Positions 8,745 to 18,207 of a DNA stretch of 18,627 bases are shown piece by piece; position 1 is the first letter of the stretch, and each line of letters begins with the position of its first letter. Where the stretch lies: positions 1 to 18,627 of the forward strand of contig QKYT01001256.1 in assembly GCA_003550305.1 (NCBI GenBank), read 5' to 3'. A program made the translations under genes and the position numbers. The stretch is from Glomus cerebriforme. Lineage: Eukaryota; Glomeromycota; Glomeromycetes; Glomerales; Glomeraceae. The notes beneath the pieces are model-generated. The model did not search any database, was not told where the DNA came from, and was given only the letters and a program-made list of their open reading frames with translations.

Positions 8745-8897
8745 ATGTTTTGTGAAATCTGCATTGAATGTGATATTGACATATCTAAAAGAAATATTTC
8801 TAATCATTCAGGAAGAGATACAACAATTCAATCAATGAAGAAATGGCAATTTCTGGCCACAATTCATCAGCTGGAGTACGCAATTACCTCAAAGTAA
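8745..8897 (+). CDS. small open frame with Cys-rich start, hypothetical
   Basis: This short frame of 50 residues begins MFCEICIECDIDISKRN and continues SMKKWQFLATIHQLEYAITS before TAA at 8895-8897. The spacing C-x2-C-x2-C near the N-terminus could be part of a zinc site, but no partner His or Cys pair follows. The frame overlaps the next one by 55 bases in a different phase. The two could be pieces of one frameshifted gene, since the sequence is protein-like on both sides of the overlap. I do not recognise the family. Confidence 0.3.
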   Translation: MFCEICIECDIDISKRNISNHSGRDTTIQSMKKWQFLATIHQLEYAITSK

Positions 8898-9067
8898 CAG
8901 GAAAAAAGGAAAATTTTAGTTCGGTTATGCAAAGGTTAACTGAAGAAATATTCGATACCAACTCAAAAATTGATAAAGGTGAAGTGCAACAAGATGAAAT
9001 TGTTTTATCTGGTTTTAGTAAGGCTTCAGAATTATTAAAAAATAAGATCATTATGGGAAGTTTCTAA
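8843..9067 (+). CDS. hypothetical protein of 74 residues
   Basis: The frame starts MAISGHNSSAGVRNYLKVTG and continues with a mixed-charge, probably helical stretch (SSVMQRLTEEIFDTNSKIDK, then VQQDEIVLSGFSKASELLKN). Codon use looks natural for this genome, with no long low-complexity run. There is no signal peptide or membrane segment. Its start overlaps the small Cys-rich frame at 8745-8897 in another phase. It could be a lone small gene, the end of a frameshifted gene, or transposon debris. I do not recognise it. Confidence 0.4.
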   Translation: MAISGHNSSAGVRNYLKVTGKKENFSSVMQRLTEEIFDTNSKIDKGEVQQDEIVLSGFSKASELLKNKIIMGSF

Positions 9068-9380
9068 GGAAAAGGGAAAAAAAAGTTGACAAGAAAATTA
9101 TTATAAATAAATATTATTCTAAAAATTGTTCATTTTATTGCCTGATATCCAATCATCATTTGCATTTGAACAATATCTGTGATATTAACACAATAACTTA
9201 TAAATATTTAGTATCACTATTTAATTATAATAAACATACAAATGTTAGATTGTTCATAAACATGATTATAATACCCCTAACCTTTTAATTGTTTTACGTA
9301 ATGATAGATTTAGTTATCCATGTTATCCGTCTACGTTAATCATATATTGTCCAAAATACTATTTTATTACTCATTAACAA
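9068..9380. other. intergenic region upstream of the F-box gene
   Basis: AT-rich and without an open frame that belongs to a gene. An in-frame ATG at 9320 would extend the F-box protein by 42 residues, but that extension is almost all Ile, Tyr and Phe and covers the TA-repeat, so I treat it as untranslated. Confidence 0.5.
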
Positions 9381-9394
9381 TATATATATATATA
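9381..9394 (+). promoter_or_regulatory. TA-repeat, possible core promoter of the F-box gene
   Basis: A run of seven TA units lies 51 bases before the chosen ATG at 9446. It is the only TATA-like block close to the start. In such AT-rich DNA this is weak evidence. Confidence 0.3.
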
Positions 9395-9445
9395 ATCAAC
9401 ATTTATTTTTTTTATTCAGTACATTTTTACTTAAAGAAAAGCAAA

Positions 9446-10840
9446 ATGTCTCAACTTTCCATTGATTGCCTTAGCGAGATTTTCAAATATTTAGAAAAAG
9501 ATATAATTGCTTTGCATTCATGCTTATTAGTCAACACTGTTTGGTGTGGAGTTTCTGTAAGAATTTTATGGAGTAATGTTAAGAATTATAATGCTTTGAC
9601 TTTCAATACTTTAATTACCTGTCTTCCAGATAAATCTAAGAAAATGTTATACAAGAAGAAAATTATTCCAGTTTCAACTTCAAAACAACCAATCTTCAAT
9701 TATCCATCATATTGCAGGGTTCTATCAATTCATCATATTTATTATCGGATCAAAGAGATTTCATTATTAACTAATTGTAATAAAGAAAGGATAATTAAGC
9801 AAGAAATATTTAAATTGTTTATGAAACAAATCCCTTCTTTAAAAAAATTATATTTTCATTTGGATATTCCAGAAACAAAATTTATCTCTTATCCTGGAGC
9901 AAAAGATTGTTTAAAGAATCTTTCAAAATTAAATTGTATTTCACATAATATTTCTGAAACTTCTTATCAGAAGTTAGCTCAAATATGTCATAACATACAA
10001 TCAATTAAAATACAATTTGATGGTAATTTTACTTCCAAAGAACTAAATGGATGGAGGGATTTAATTTCTGTTCAGAAAAATTTAAAACACTTACGTATAT
10101 TATCATCAAAACGTAAAAATACAGATCTACTTCCTTTATTAACATTAACAAACTTACATAATACTTTAATCAATTTTTTTTTTATGGGGTTTAATATATC
10201 ATTGTCATTTATTGCTAAATTCACAAATTTACAAGAACTTGAATTATCACTTCGTCATGAAGATTATTTAGATTTTGAAAAATTACTTATTACCTTTTCA
10301 CAGTTACAAATTTTGAATCTTCAATCATGTCCAAGATATGAACTACTAATAAAATTCTTAGAAATTAATGGAAAGAATTTAAAAGAATTTTATGCAGGTG
10401 AGATGATGGGAGATTGTGATAATTTATTAAATTTATCCATAGCAAAATTCTGTACAAATCTTAGAAAACTTTCTATTGGGTTTAAAAACAATGAATTGGA
10501 AACATTAAAATTAATTTTTAATAGTTGTCAATATTTAGAAAGTATTAAAATTTGGTATGGAGATACATTTTTGAGTGAAAAAGATGCATTAGAAGCGTCT
10601 GTTAATTATTCACCCAAAAATATTCATGAATTAATCTTATATGATTTAGGTAATGTACAGTTAAAATTACTTCCAAAAGAATTAGAGTCTTTTTTTATAA
10701 GTTGGACAAATCGTATACCACAAAAATCAATTTCTTTTATTATTGTTAGTTTTATAAAACCAAATGACGAAATCATAGAAATATTTGAGAAATATATTAA
10801 ATTAGGTGTAATTAAGAAATTTGCAGTTCAAGATGATTAA
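9446..10840 (+). CDS. F-box and leucine-rich-repeat-like protein
   Basis: The protein has 464 residues with no introns visible. Residues 4-42 form an F-box: LSIDCLSEIFKYLEKDI, then SCLLVNTVWCGVSVRILW with the usual Trp pair. F-box proteins bind Skp1 and bring substrates to an SCF ubiquitin ligase in cytosol or nucleus. The remaining about 400 residues show spaced Leu/Ile patterns such as FTNLQELELSL, FSQLQILNLQSC and CTNLRKLSIGF, which are degenerate leucine-rich repeats that would hold the substrate. Length and layout match the large F-box family of Rhizophagus. I chose the ATG at 9446 because the F-box begins right there; the upstream ATG at 9320 adds only low-complexity residues. The target is unknown. 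The frame is intact, so it is likely a real gene. Confidence 0.88.
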   Translation: MSQLSIDCLSEIFKYLEKDIIALHSCLLVNTVWCGVSVRILWSNVKNYNALTFNTLITCLPDKSKKMLYKKKIIPVSTSKQPIFNYPSYCRVLSIHHIYYRIKEISLLTNCNKERIIKQEIFKLFMKQIPSLKKLYFHLDIPETKFISYPGAKDCLKNLSKLNCISHNISETSYQKLAQICHNIQSIKIQFDGNFTSKELNGWRDLISVQKNLKHLRILSSKRKNTDLLPLLTLTNLHNTLINFFFMGFNISLSFIAKFTNLQELELSLRHEDYLDFEKLLITFSQLQILNLQSCPRYELLIKFLEINGKNLKEFYAGEMMGDCDNLLNLSIAKFCTNLRKLSIGFKNNELETLKLIFNSCQYLESIKIWYGDTFLSEKDALEASVNYSPKNIHELILYDLGNVQLKLLPKELESFFISWTNRIPQKSISFIIVSFIKPNDEIIEIFEKYIKLGVIKKFAVQDD

Positions 10841-10888
10841 AATAAGGTTTATTGAATTGTATAGGTTTTTTCATTATTGATTCGTTTT

Positions 10889-10894
10889 AATAAA
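10889..10894 (+). terminator. AATAAA polyadenylation signal candidate
   Basis: AATAAA lies 49 bases after the stop codon of the F-box gene. It is a perfect match to the eukaryotic signal, but short and expected by chance in AT-rich DNA. Confidence 0.4.
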
Positions 10895-11890
10895 ATTTTA
10901 GTGAAATATTATTCTTTTTTACTATTACTGCATATATCTAATATGGGCAACCTAATAACGCAATGATGCATAAAAAAAAGACCTGATAAATTATATTTTT
11001 TTTTACAGATTGATCTCGAAGTATTTATATCATATTTCATCATAACAAGTCACTTCAAGAGTAATTAATTACAATGTACTCAACAAAGTCTTTAGTGATT
11101 GAGAACTTTGCCTGTGATAATAATATATATATTCAAAACTTAACAAATTGGAAGATGTAATTCAAAATTTTAAATATTTAATATGATCGAACAGCAGATA
11201 CAACACATGGCCTGTTAAGAAGGAATGATGTTGGAGGAGGCTCAAAACAGATAGAAATATTAAGCAAATGTAGAGGTTGTGTCAAAAGATTAAAGTCTAG
11301 AGTGTACGAAAGATGAGCGAAAGAGGGTCAAAAGTTCGATTTTGAGATGAAGTTCCCTGTTATTTTTTTATCCAGAAATATATATCTTTCTGAAAGATAC
11401 ACATATAAAATGAGTCTTTGATTTATCATTCTACAATCATTAGTAACAAGGTATTTTGTTTTCGATTTTAATTTTTATAAGTTTCAAATTTTTACTTGCA
11501 AATACGGTATTAGCAGAAAGCCAGAAATACTTAGTTATGAGGCAGACCACAGAATTATTTGACGAAAATATACAAATCTATTAGAGAGCTATTTTGGCTT
11601 GATAAGGTCAAACTTTGAGCTGCTGCATATAAAGCATGAAAACAATTTCGAATTTTTAATGAAAAAATGAATTTAAGATTTAGAAGAAGACAACCTTTCC
11701 TGAAAGTATGGATTCAAGAAACAGTTGAAAAAAGCTGTTAATGCTGTAGAAATTTAGAAATATAAACTTTTTAGTCACCAAAAGAAAAACAATTAAAGTG
11801 AGTTGACCTCTGTTTCCGCATTTTTTTTTTTTTTTTAACTCTTTATCGACTAATAAGCATATCTTGAGGTAATATAATTATAATAATAGC
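10895..11890. other. long gene-free segment with faint coding traces
   Basis: No open frame above background. Around 11575-11670 one frame reads NLLESYFGLIRSNFELLHIK before a stop, which looks like a decayed coding remnant but has no family signal I recognise. A T-run lies at about 11822-11836. Confidence 0.45.
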
Positions 11891-12006
11891 CTCAATAGTA
11901 TATTCGAAACCGAGGAAAGGAAATTGCTGCTATTGAGCACCCTTTCGAATATAATGCTGGCCAAATGTATCATAATGTCAGTCAGAGTTGGCATAATGCA
12001 GGCCAA
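11891..12006. repeat. interleaved inverted repeats followed by a direct repeat
   Basis: CTCAATAG (11891-11898) pairs with CTATTGAG (11930-11937). The next bases, TATATTCGAAA (11899-11909), pair with TTTCGAATATA (11943-11953). The order A-B-A'-B' is that of a pseudoknot. Directly after it, ataatgctggccaa (11951-11964) recurs as ataatgcaggccaa (11993-12006) with one mismatch. The arrangement may mark the end of a dispersed repeat. Confidence 0.4.
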
Positions 12007-12187
12007 GGGCTTATTTTCGAGAGTTCTTATTAATAACTATTAACAAGCAATTCTTATTTTAATCTCTAACTTCATATTTAGAACTATAATGACTTAAATG
12101 TATTGTACTATAATTTTTTATATGATGATTATAAGGAAATAATTTAATTTTTTTCTTTAACATATGTAAAATTTGATTTCCTAAAAT

Positions 12188-12270
12188 GGTTTCATTAGCG
12201 CAGCAAACTCTATAGTTTGTGAACCATATTTTAGTCGCACAAAAACAGCTACGGGTTCAAAACAGCGACC
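12188..12270 (+). tRNA. tRNA-like relic or SINE head
   Basis: GGTTTCATTAGCGCAGCAAA resembles the 5' end and A box of eukaryotic elongator tRNA-Met (pattern TTAGCGCAG). GGGTTCAA at 12253-12260 resembles a B box at about the right distance. No complete acceptor stem or balanced T-arm can be formed, so it is not a working tRNA. It may be a tRNA pseudogene, the head of a tRNA-derived SINE, or chance. Confidence 0.25.
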
Positions 12271-13733
12271 TATTATGATCATCAAATCTTTCTATAATAA
12301 GCTGTAAATGGTACTATATTGCATAGCATTTGGATATTATAAATACCTCAAATTATACTTTTTCTTTCCTTTTTCTGTAATTAATCCTATCCGCTCCAAA
12401 AATACAGTGTTTTCGTATAATATCAATCCTGGAACCTCTACTATTGCCAAAATATGGATATTTACAAACAATATTAACTAGTTGTTGGTGCGACCTTAAA
12501 TATCGAAAGGATATCAGATAATAAGTTTATAAGAGGAGCAAACTTCGTGAGATTATCTTAAGATACTATTTAATGAAGATTCAGGAAACGGAGAATCGGC
12601 CAAATTGTTCTAAACCCAAAAGCTTTAAGTGTTCTTCATAACATTCGTGAATGGTAAGCTTATTTCGACATGTAATTCGTAATGTTACAGCAAATCTTGG
12701 TTTACGAACAAATTGCACAGTTTTGACCTTTGAGCAAAAGTACACAATAACTGATGGTAAAACTAATTGAGAAAGCCTTTAAGTATCGATGATCCAAAAC
12801 AGGATTAAAATTGGGTAATAAAATTATTTATTTAATGTTTAGCCATTTCTTCAGTAATATATACACGAAATTATTGACAGCGATGTCACAGGAAAAAGAT
12901 ATTTAAAGACTAATTTTCCGTAATGTATTTTTTTTATTTATTTTGTAGTTATTTTTTGGAAAAATTGAATAACGTTAATCCTGAAGGTGATATTATAATG
13001 TTAACAATAAAAAAAAAACTTCATTTTTAATTCGTAGCTAATACGGCATAAGTCGATTCTTCGTGATCACTGGTAAATATATACTTTTTAAAATTATTAT
13101 TATTGGTGTAATAATTACTTGATGAACTTACACGCTAAAAATTTTACGATAAATTCTATTTTTTCCCAATGACGATATTGATTAGTTTATGCCTCAAAAC
13201 AATTAATTTTCAACTCCATATTAGCATTCATTAAATTCCTACCAACCATCGTTGAACGTATAATTCTTTCCGAATATGAAACAATTAACAATTACACAAT
13301 TTGTTACGACAATAAAAGAAGCTAAAGAATATACGAAGAAAGAATGAATTAAATGTTGTGGGATGAGCTTGAAGAATCACATAATTATTGTTTTTTAAAA
13401 TTCCTGAACGAATGGAATTTTGTTAACTAGAAAGAATTTATGGGTTAACGAACCATAACGAAAATCATGCAAAGGAAAAAATCGAATTAACTCAAAAAAT
13501 CACCGAAGCTTTCAATTAACTTATGTAACATTAATGATGATAATTCTGACGATAGATAAACTAACTGTTTCATATATGTGAAAAATTCCAAACGTGAGCA
13601 TCAAGAAAAATTGGGAAATATACCAGAATTGCAGGCAATACAAAACAACAATCAACATTATGAAAATTCTTATCGCTGAAATTATGATCGGCTTCCGAAG
13701 AGTGTGAAAATTTTAAAGTACAATTAATTGCAA
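12271..13733. other. gene-free segment
   Basis: I see no sustained open frame on either strand. A stretch around 13270-13720 has the composition of decayed coding sequence (mixed codons with many stops) and leads into the broken gene that follows; it may belong to its 5' part. Confidence 0.45.
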
Positions 13734-14290
13734 ATGTTTGCAAAGAAGAAAATCGCGAAGAAAATTGGAACTAATAATAAATTAACTACCGAACAAGAAA
13801 TTTCTCCGCTTATCCTTAATCCGACTACGGAAACGTTTATTACAAAATCATTTTTCAAGTGTCGTTCACAACAAAACACGGATCCTCTCTATCATCCCCG
13901 ATTTTCATGTCTGGTTGCAAACGAGTTGGCGCTTATTATATTACAGAATATATCAAACTGTCAAAGTCATAAGGTTAATGTGGAAGATTTCAATATAACC
14001 AACGAAAAAAAAAGAGAAAAAATGGTGAATCAATAAAACATTTTGAGTTGTTGACGAATAAAGGTAAGGCGTAACACTCCACAATCGCTATTTCTACCGT
14101 CCATGCTAAGTTTAGTCCATTTTATTAGATTATCTTTGAACCAGGAGAAAACATAAGCTATAGTGAATTTGAAAAGAAATTCAAAGGAGTGAATGCATCA
14201 AAATTCTGGAAATGTGACAATGAAACTGTTCCCAACGAGATCAATTTTTTCAAATGTTCAAAAAAGATAAGTATGCTCTTCAATACTTAG
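13734..14290 (+). pseudogene. small two-exon gene with a frameshift, possibly HMG-box-like
   Basis: Exon 1 starts at the ATG at 13734 (MFAKKKIAKKIGTNNKL) and reads well to the A-rich run at 14005-14022, then stops at 14034-14036. One base off in that run, a second frame reads NGESIKHFELLTNK to 14063. There a GTAAGG donor and a CCAG acceptor define an 81-base intron (14064-14144). Joining is in phase and gives ENISYSEFEKKFKGVNASKF and on to TAG at 14288-14290. The tail, with a Trp followed 13 residues later by FF and then basic residues, is faintly like helices 2-3 of the HMG boxes common in Rhizophagus. That assignment is weak. The break may be a real mutation or an A-run counting error. Confidence 0.4.
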
Positions 14291-14406
14291 CTATTTAGCT
14301 AGTGTACATATATTATAATTTTGAACCTAATTCTGTTATATTCAATTTTTATATACAGGAGAAAACACTCACATGTTTTAGTTTGAATAGAAAGCGTCTC
14401 GCAATT

Positions 14407-14503
14407 GTTAATATTTGTATTTTCAGTTTAAGAAATAATATCTAAACGAGGCGTCTCGCATTGTTTAGATATTATTTCTTAAACTGAAAATACAAATATT
14501 AAC
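14407..14503. repeat. perfect 41-bp inverted repeat with 15-base spacer
   Basis: Bases 14407-14447 are the exact reverse complement of 14463-14503. The spacer 14448-14462 contains cgtctcgca. The left arm is preceded by gcgtctcgcaatt (14394-14406), almost the same as the spacer's gcgtctcgcatt (14451-14462). Each arm is followed by gagg. The structure therefore reads as two tandem units in which the 41-bp core of the second is inverted. Transcribed RNA would form a 41-bp hairpin. Confidence 0.9.
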
Positions 14504-15847
14504 GAGGTATAGAAATATTTTTTACTAAGAATTTTCTGATCGTTTCAATATTCATACTAATTTCTTTAATTATGGGTCGAGACTGTCACTTTTCTTCTTT
14601 ATGCTCTGGGAATAAATTCACCACATGGTAAATTATTGTTAGTATCGAGAAGCTTTGGTTGAGAATTCCAAGAAGTATAATGTGTGTTGGACGTAATAGC
14701 AACTTGTAGGATTATTAAAGGGTAAGGCGTATATTAATCTATCTTTGCAAGTGAAAGGATTAAAATAGATTAAAAATTAGAACATGTATAGTAAGTAGTA
14801 CAATATTCTGGGCCAAGTCCTAAATTTTGTAATTTAACTATAGATGATTAGATGTATTATTAATAAAACCAAATAATTTATTGCGTTATTTTTAAAATGA
14901 TAAAAAAAGCTATTATTTACACATCCTTATCTTTCAAAATTGTCAGTACTTTCTATTAATTATGCAAATTCATATTTAAACGTGTTCGTTTATTTTCACG
15001 TGATTGAACATCTATCAAAAATCCCATCTTAATACTGGTGCGGTAACAGTTACCCACGGTTACATTCAGCAACACTTCGAAAAAGAATGCTAAATAGTGT
15101 ATATAGTTTAGATCAAGTTACGCAAATTATAATTGTATTATATGTTGTCTTATATCATATATAAAGTATTCGGATTATAAACTCCATGGATTTGCACATA
15201 ATCTTTTATATCAACATAAGTATAAGCAAATTTTGTTAATACCAAATCCATATTTTGATTTACAATGAACCTGGAATTTAAGGAAAAAAAAAAATCTTTC
15301 GACAAATACAGTATTTCATATGAATATCTAAACGCGGAAATTTATATCTGCCGACGCCAATTTTTTTTTTTTTTTTTTGCAGGGTAAAGACGTACGTTTA
15401 TTTATCCGGGTAAATGTGATCAAAGCAAAATATAATATGCATGTAAAAAGAATTTTCTAGTGATTTTTTCTGTGAAGGAAGCCTCATATTTAAAAAGGAA
15501 ATAAAAAATGCAATATCACCAAAGAAAAAAAAAAAGTTATTGTATTCCAAATATGTATACATATTGAAATTGATCTGCGCGGAACTGTAATACATCATAA
15601 TCAGGAAGGTCTTTTTTTCATTTAATATTTAGTTTATATTTATATGACCTCATTACTTCAATGAAATTATAGAAAGACGCAGACATATTAAATAAATTTC
15701 TCCCCGAATTTATTATTTTTTTTTTAATTGATTTATACACGCTAATATGATATTAGCAAAATAATATTCTAAAGAATTTTCTGTTTAATCATTATCTGGA
15801 CAATCTTTTTATAATAATTTTTTATCTTTTTATAACAGAAATTTGGG
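14504..15847. other. gene-free segment
   Basis: No supported gene. An 18-T run lies at 15361-15378. A small inverted motif, gtaacagttac, occurs near 15044. A minus-strand frame at 15398-15598 is low-complexity and rich in Phe and Tyr, and I do not call it. Confidence 0.5.
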
Positions 15848-15855
15848 TATAAATA
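15848..15855 (+). promoter_or_regulatory. TATA box of the gene at 15938
   Basis: TATAAATA stands 82 bases before the ATG. Transcription starting about 30 bases downstream would give a 5' UTR of roughly 60 bases. The distance and quality of the match are convincing for a fungal gene of this group. Confidence 0.5.
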
Positions 15856-15937
15856 AGAACGTTTTCAAGGTCCGTTTTCTATAGAAAAAAATCGATTCGC
15901 TTTATTTGAATTAAATACTAATAAACTAAATTTAAAT

Positions 15938-16519
15938 ATGAATTCAACCGATTCAGGAAACTCTTCCATGGAGAATAATATCCCCGACAAAACTAATCCT
16001 TTTATCATGTATCAATTTGAACAAGGGGACGTTAATGATATCGATTCTGCGCATCAAAATATTCACTCTTCAAATCAATATGACACGATGCAAATGCTAC
16101 CTCAACAAGTACTCCCATCGCCTATTCCAGCCATCTCCTTAACAATTCCGAATCAAAATCATCTTAATAAATTTTTTTATAAACCGTCTAATGATCCTAT
16201 TAATTATCACATTGAATGTAAAAAAATTTCAGATGATCATATTACGCAATTACTTAATCAGCCATTTATTATCATGCAATTGAATGAAAATAATTATCAA
16301 TTTAGTTTCTTTTATAAACAACCTTTTGATAATCAATTTTATCAAATATCATGCGAAATCGTTTCTCCTTCTTTGATCAATAAGTTATTGAATAACAGTT
16401 TTTATGATTATGAAATCGAACAAACCGCGAGTCAAGAACTATTAACTTTTACGGAAAACCAAAAAGAAAATCTCAAACAACATTTAGTACCATATTTAAA
16501 TCGTCAATTACTTAATTAA
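15938..16519 (+). CDS. hypothetical protein with internal 33-residue duplication
   Basis: The protein has 193 residues and no introns. Residues 1-70 are polar (Asn, Ser, Gln, Pro) and probably disordered. Residues 79-111 (from FFYKPSNDPINYHIECK) and 124-156 (from FFYKQPFDNQFYQISCE) align without gaps with 14 identities: FFYK at the start, the Y-x-I-x-C core and LLN near the end. Each copy could form a strand-strand-helix unit. There is no signal peptide or membrane segment, so it is likely cytosolic or nuclear. A TATA box precedes it and codon use is natural, which supports a real gene. I do not recognise the family; it looks lineage-specific. No catalytic residues are evident. Confidence 0.7.
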   Translation: MNSTDSGNSSMENNIPDKTNPFIMYQFEQGDVNDIDSAHQNIHSSNQYDTMQMLPQQVLPSPIPAISLTIPNQNHLNKFFYKPSNDPINYHIECKKISDDHITQLLNQPFIIMQLNENNYQFSFFYKQPFDNQFYQISCEIVSPSLINKLLNNSFYDYEIEQTASQELLTFTENQKENLKQHLVPYLNRQLLN

Positions 16520-17994
16520 AGAAATCTTAAATAAGAAATTTATATTTATTAGCTAAGCAATTATGTATTGTTACTTTATAGTTTATGTCATGAAAGAAAT
16601 AATTTTGTCACACAGTAAATGAAACATAATGATTCTATATATATTCTATTTATGCTATTTTAAATAAGTTAAAAATACATTTACAAATTAGATTAAAAGA
16701 TAATTTGTTTGTTGTGAAAAAGTTTTTTTTTTCTTTTACTCGATAAATATAGATTAAGTTGGTTAATAATACTTCAATCATTAGATTATTCAAACTGCAT
16801 ACAATTTATCTCTTTGTATTGTCCTCTTTTATTATTTTTTTTGAAATTGATACAGAATTAAAAAATTGCATCAAAAATTACATAATAAAATTCTTTTTAA
16901 CGCCAAGAGATTTCTTTCTATCTTTTCTAAATTTGAATAAAATGTCAAATTATTAATCATTGTCATTCTAAATGACTATAAAATACTAATTAGGAAAATT
17001 TATTAATAATTTTTTATTGCAATTAATATCGCAGTGGAACATATATAAGCTATAGATATAGTACTCGGTAGTTCAATGTTATATACTATCTAATAATAGT
17101 AAATCGTATGTCACAACCCACTTTACCGATTCATATTTTTTATATTCGACGAAAGATAAGGTATTTTCAAGGTATGACATTTGGCGCAAAATAAACGAGA
17201 CCTATTCAGGGGCATAGCAACGAATGGCAATTTTTGTAAAGTAAAGTTATTGATTTATAAATGGCAAAATCAATAAGGGTTTTAAATTTCTTTTTCGTGT
17301 TGTTATTTTATACTTTATTTTTATTTCAATAGTAAATTTTTATATATTATATATATTTTTTGTGAATGTAAAATGCATATTACATAATCAATATCTCTTT
17401 TGAAAGAGATAACCATGATAACCATTTATGCGACATTTTTCGATTGATTATCGCTTGAATAAAAAAACATTATTATATTGTTTCCATTATTATAATCACT
17501 ATTGAGGAATCGCATTAAAATCCTAACAGTGAGTTAAACAATATAATTATGCGAGTACTGCATTAAAGTACAATCATTTTCACTCTTATCACTGTTTTAT
17601 TGTTCTTTAATTTTTTGTCCTTTTTGATAAATCTGTTAAAGTTTCTAATATTTTAGATGTAGAAATTTGCATAATGGTTCGATTGACGTTGTTTCATAGG
17701 AAATCCATAAAAACGTCCAAAATGGGACACAGTAAGACGTTTTTCTGCATTCTTTTTCTCATGCACGAATTGATAATAAGTTAACAAACCATCTCAATCT
17801 TTTTCTCTTTCCCTTTGTTCCATTTGATTTTATTTGTATAATAATCTTTTTGTTTTTTGCGTATTTATTTGGCTATCATTTCCTTTTATAAAACGATATA
17901 ATTGATATAATCGTAATTTTCATATGATAGATTTATTTAAGTTATGTATGCCTAACAATACGTATCACATAACAAACAAAATTGCTTTTTCACA
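16520..17994. other. gene-free segment with short palindromes
   Basis: No supported gene. The open frame at 16759-16956 starts with TTG, is Phe/Ile-rich and I reject it. A 9-bp inverted repeat around TG spans 17392-17411 (tatctcttttgaaagagata). Another, aaaaacgtc/gacgttttt, spans 17709-17744 with an 18-base loop. TTTGGCGCAAA at 17180-17190 matches an E2F site, but no gene start lies nearby. Confidence 0.5.
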
Positions 17995-18129
17995 ATGACT
18001 AAAGATATAGAAATAAAAACAAAGTTGATTTGTGGCGCAAATATTACATTAAAAAATTTTTTTTCTCCCCGGAAAAGTGTCATTCATCATGATAATGCAC
18101 GAACTAAAAGTATTAATTTTATTTCTCCA

Positions 18130-18164
<35 letters not shown>

Positions 18165-18174
18165 TTTCATTTAA
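17995..18174 (+). CDS. short open frame with PCNA-binding-like motif and poly-Lys end
   Basis: The frame has 59 residues. Residues 16-27, NITLKNFFSPRK, follow the PIP-box pattern Q-x-x-[IL]-x-x-F-F, with Asn in place of Gln and basic residues after. This resembles the N-termini of DNA ligase I and MSH6-type proteins, which bind PCNA. Then SINFISPQ runs into ten Lys codons encoded by the A-tract at 18131-18162, followed by LFI and TAA. A change in tract length would shift the frame, giving a longer tail (NFSFNLTARLINRKNKC). It may be the start of a longer broken gene or a chance frame. No catalytic domain follows. Confidence 0.3.
18131..18162 (+). repeat. 32-base A tract
   Basis: An uninterrupted run of 32 A, the longest homopolymer in the window. 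It may be the tail of a retroposed sequence or an expanded Lys-codon run. Its true length is likely uncertain. Confidence 0.9.
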
Positions 18175-18207
18175 TTTAACCGCTCGATTAATAAACCGGA
18201 AAAATAA

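Noticed and set aside
9320..9445. N-terminal extension of the F-box protein
   Set aside because: The 42 residues are nearly all hydrophobic or aromatic, cover the TA repeat, and F-box proteins of this type start directly at the F-box.
15398..15598. Minus-strand frame of 66 residues
   Set aside because: It depends on a Phe run from an A-rich tract and has no protein-like features elsewhere.
16759..16956. Plus-strand frame of 65 residues
   Set aside because: It starts with TTG, is Phe/Ile/Leu-rich and could pass as a membrane segment only because the DNA is AT-rich.
17180..17190. TTTGGCGCAAA, a match to the E2F consensus
   Set aside because: The nearest candidate gene start is about 800 bases away and weak, so a regulatory role cannot be supported.
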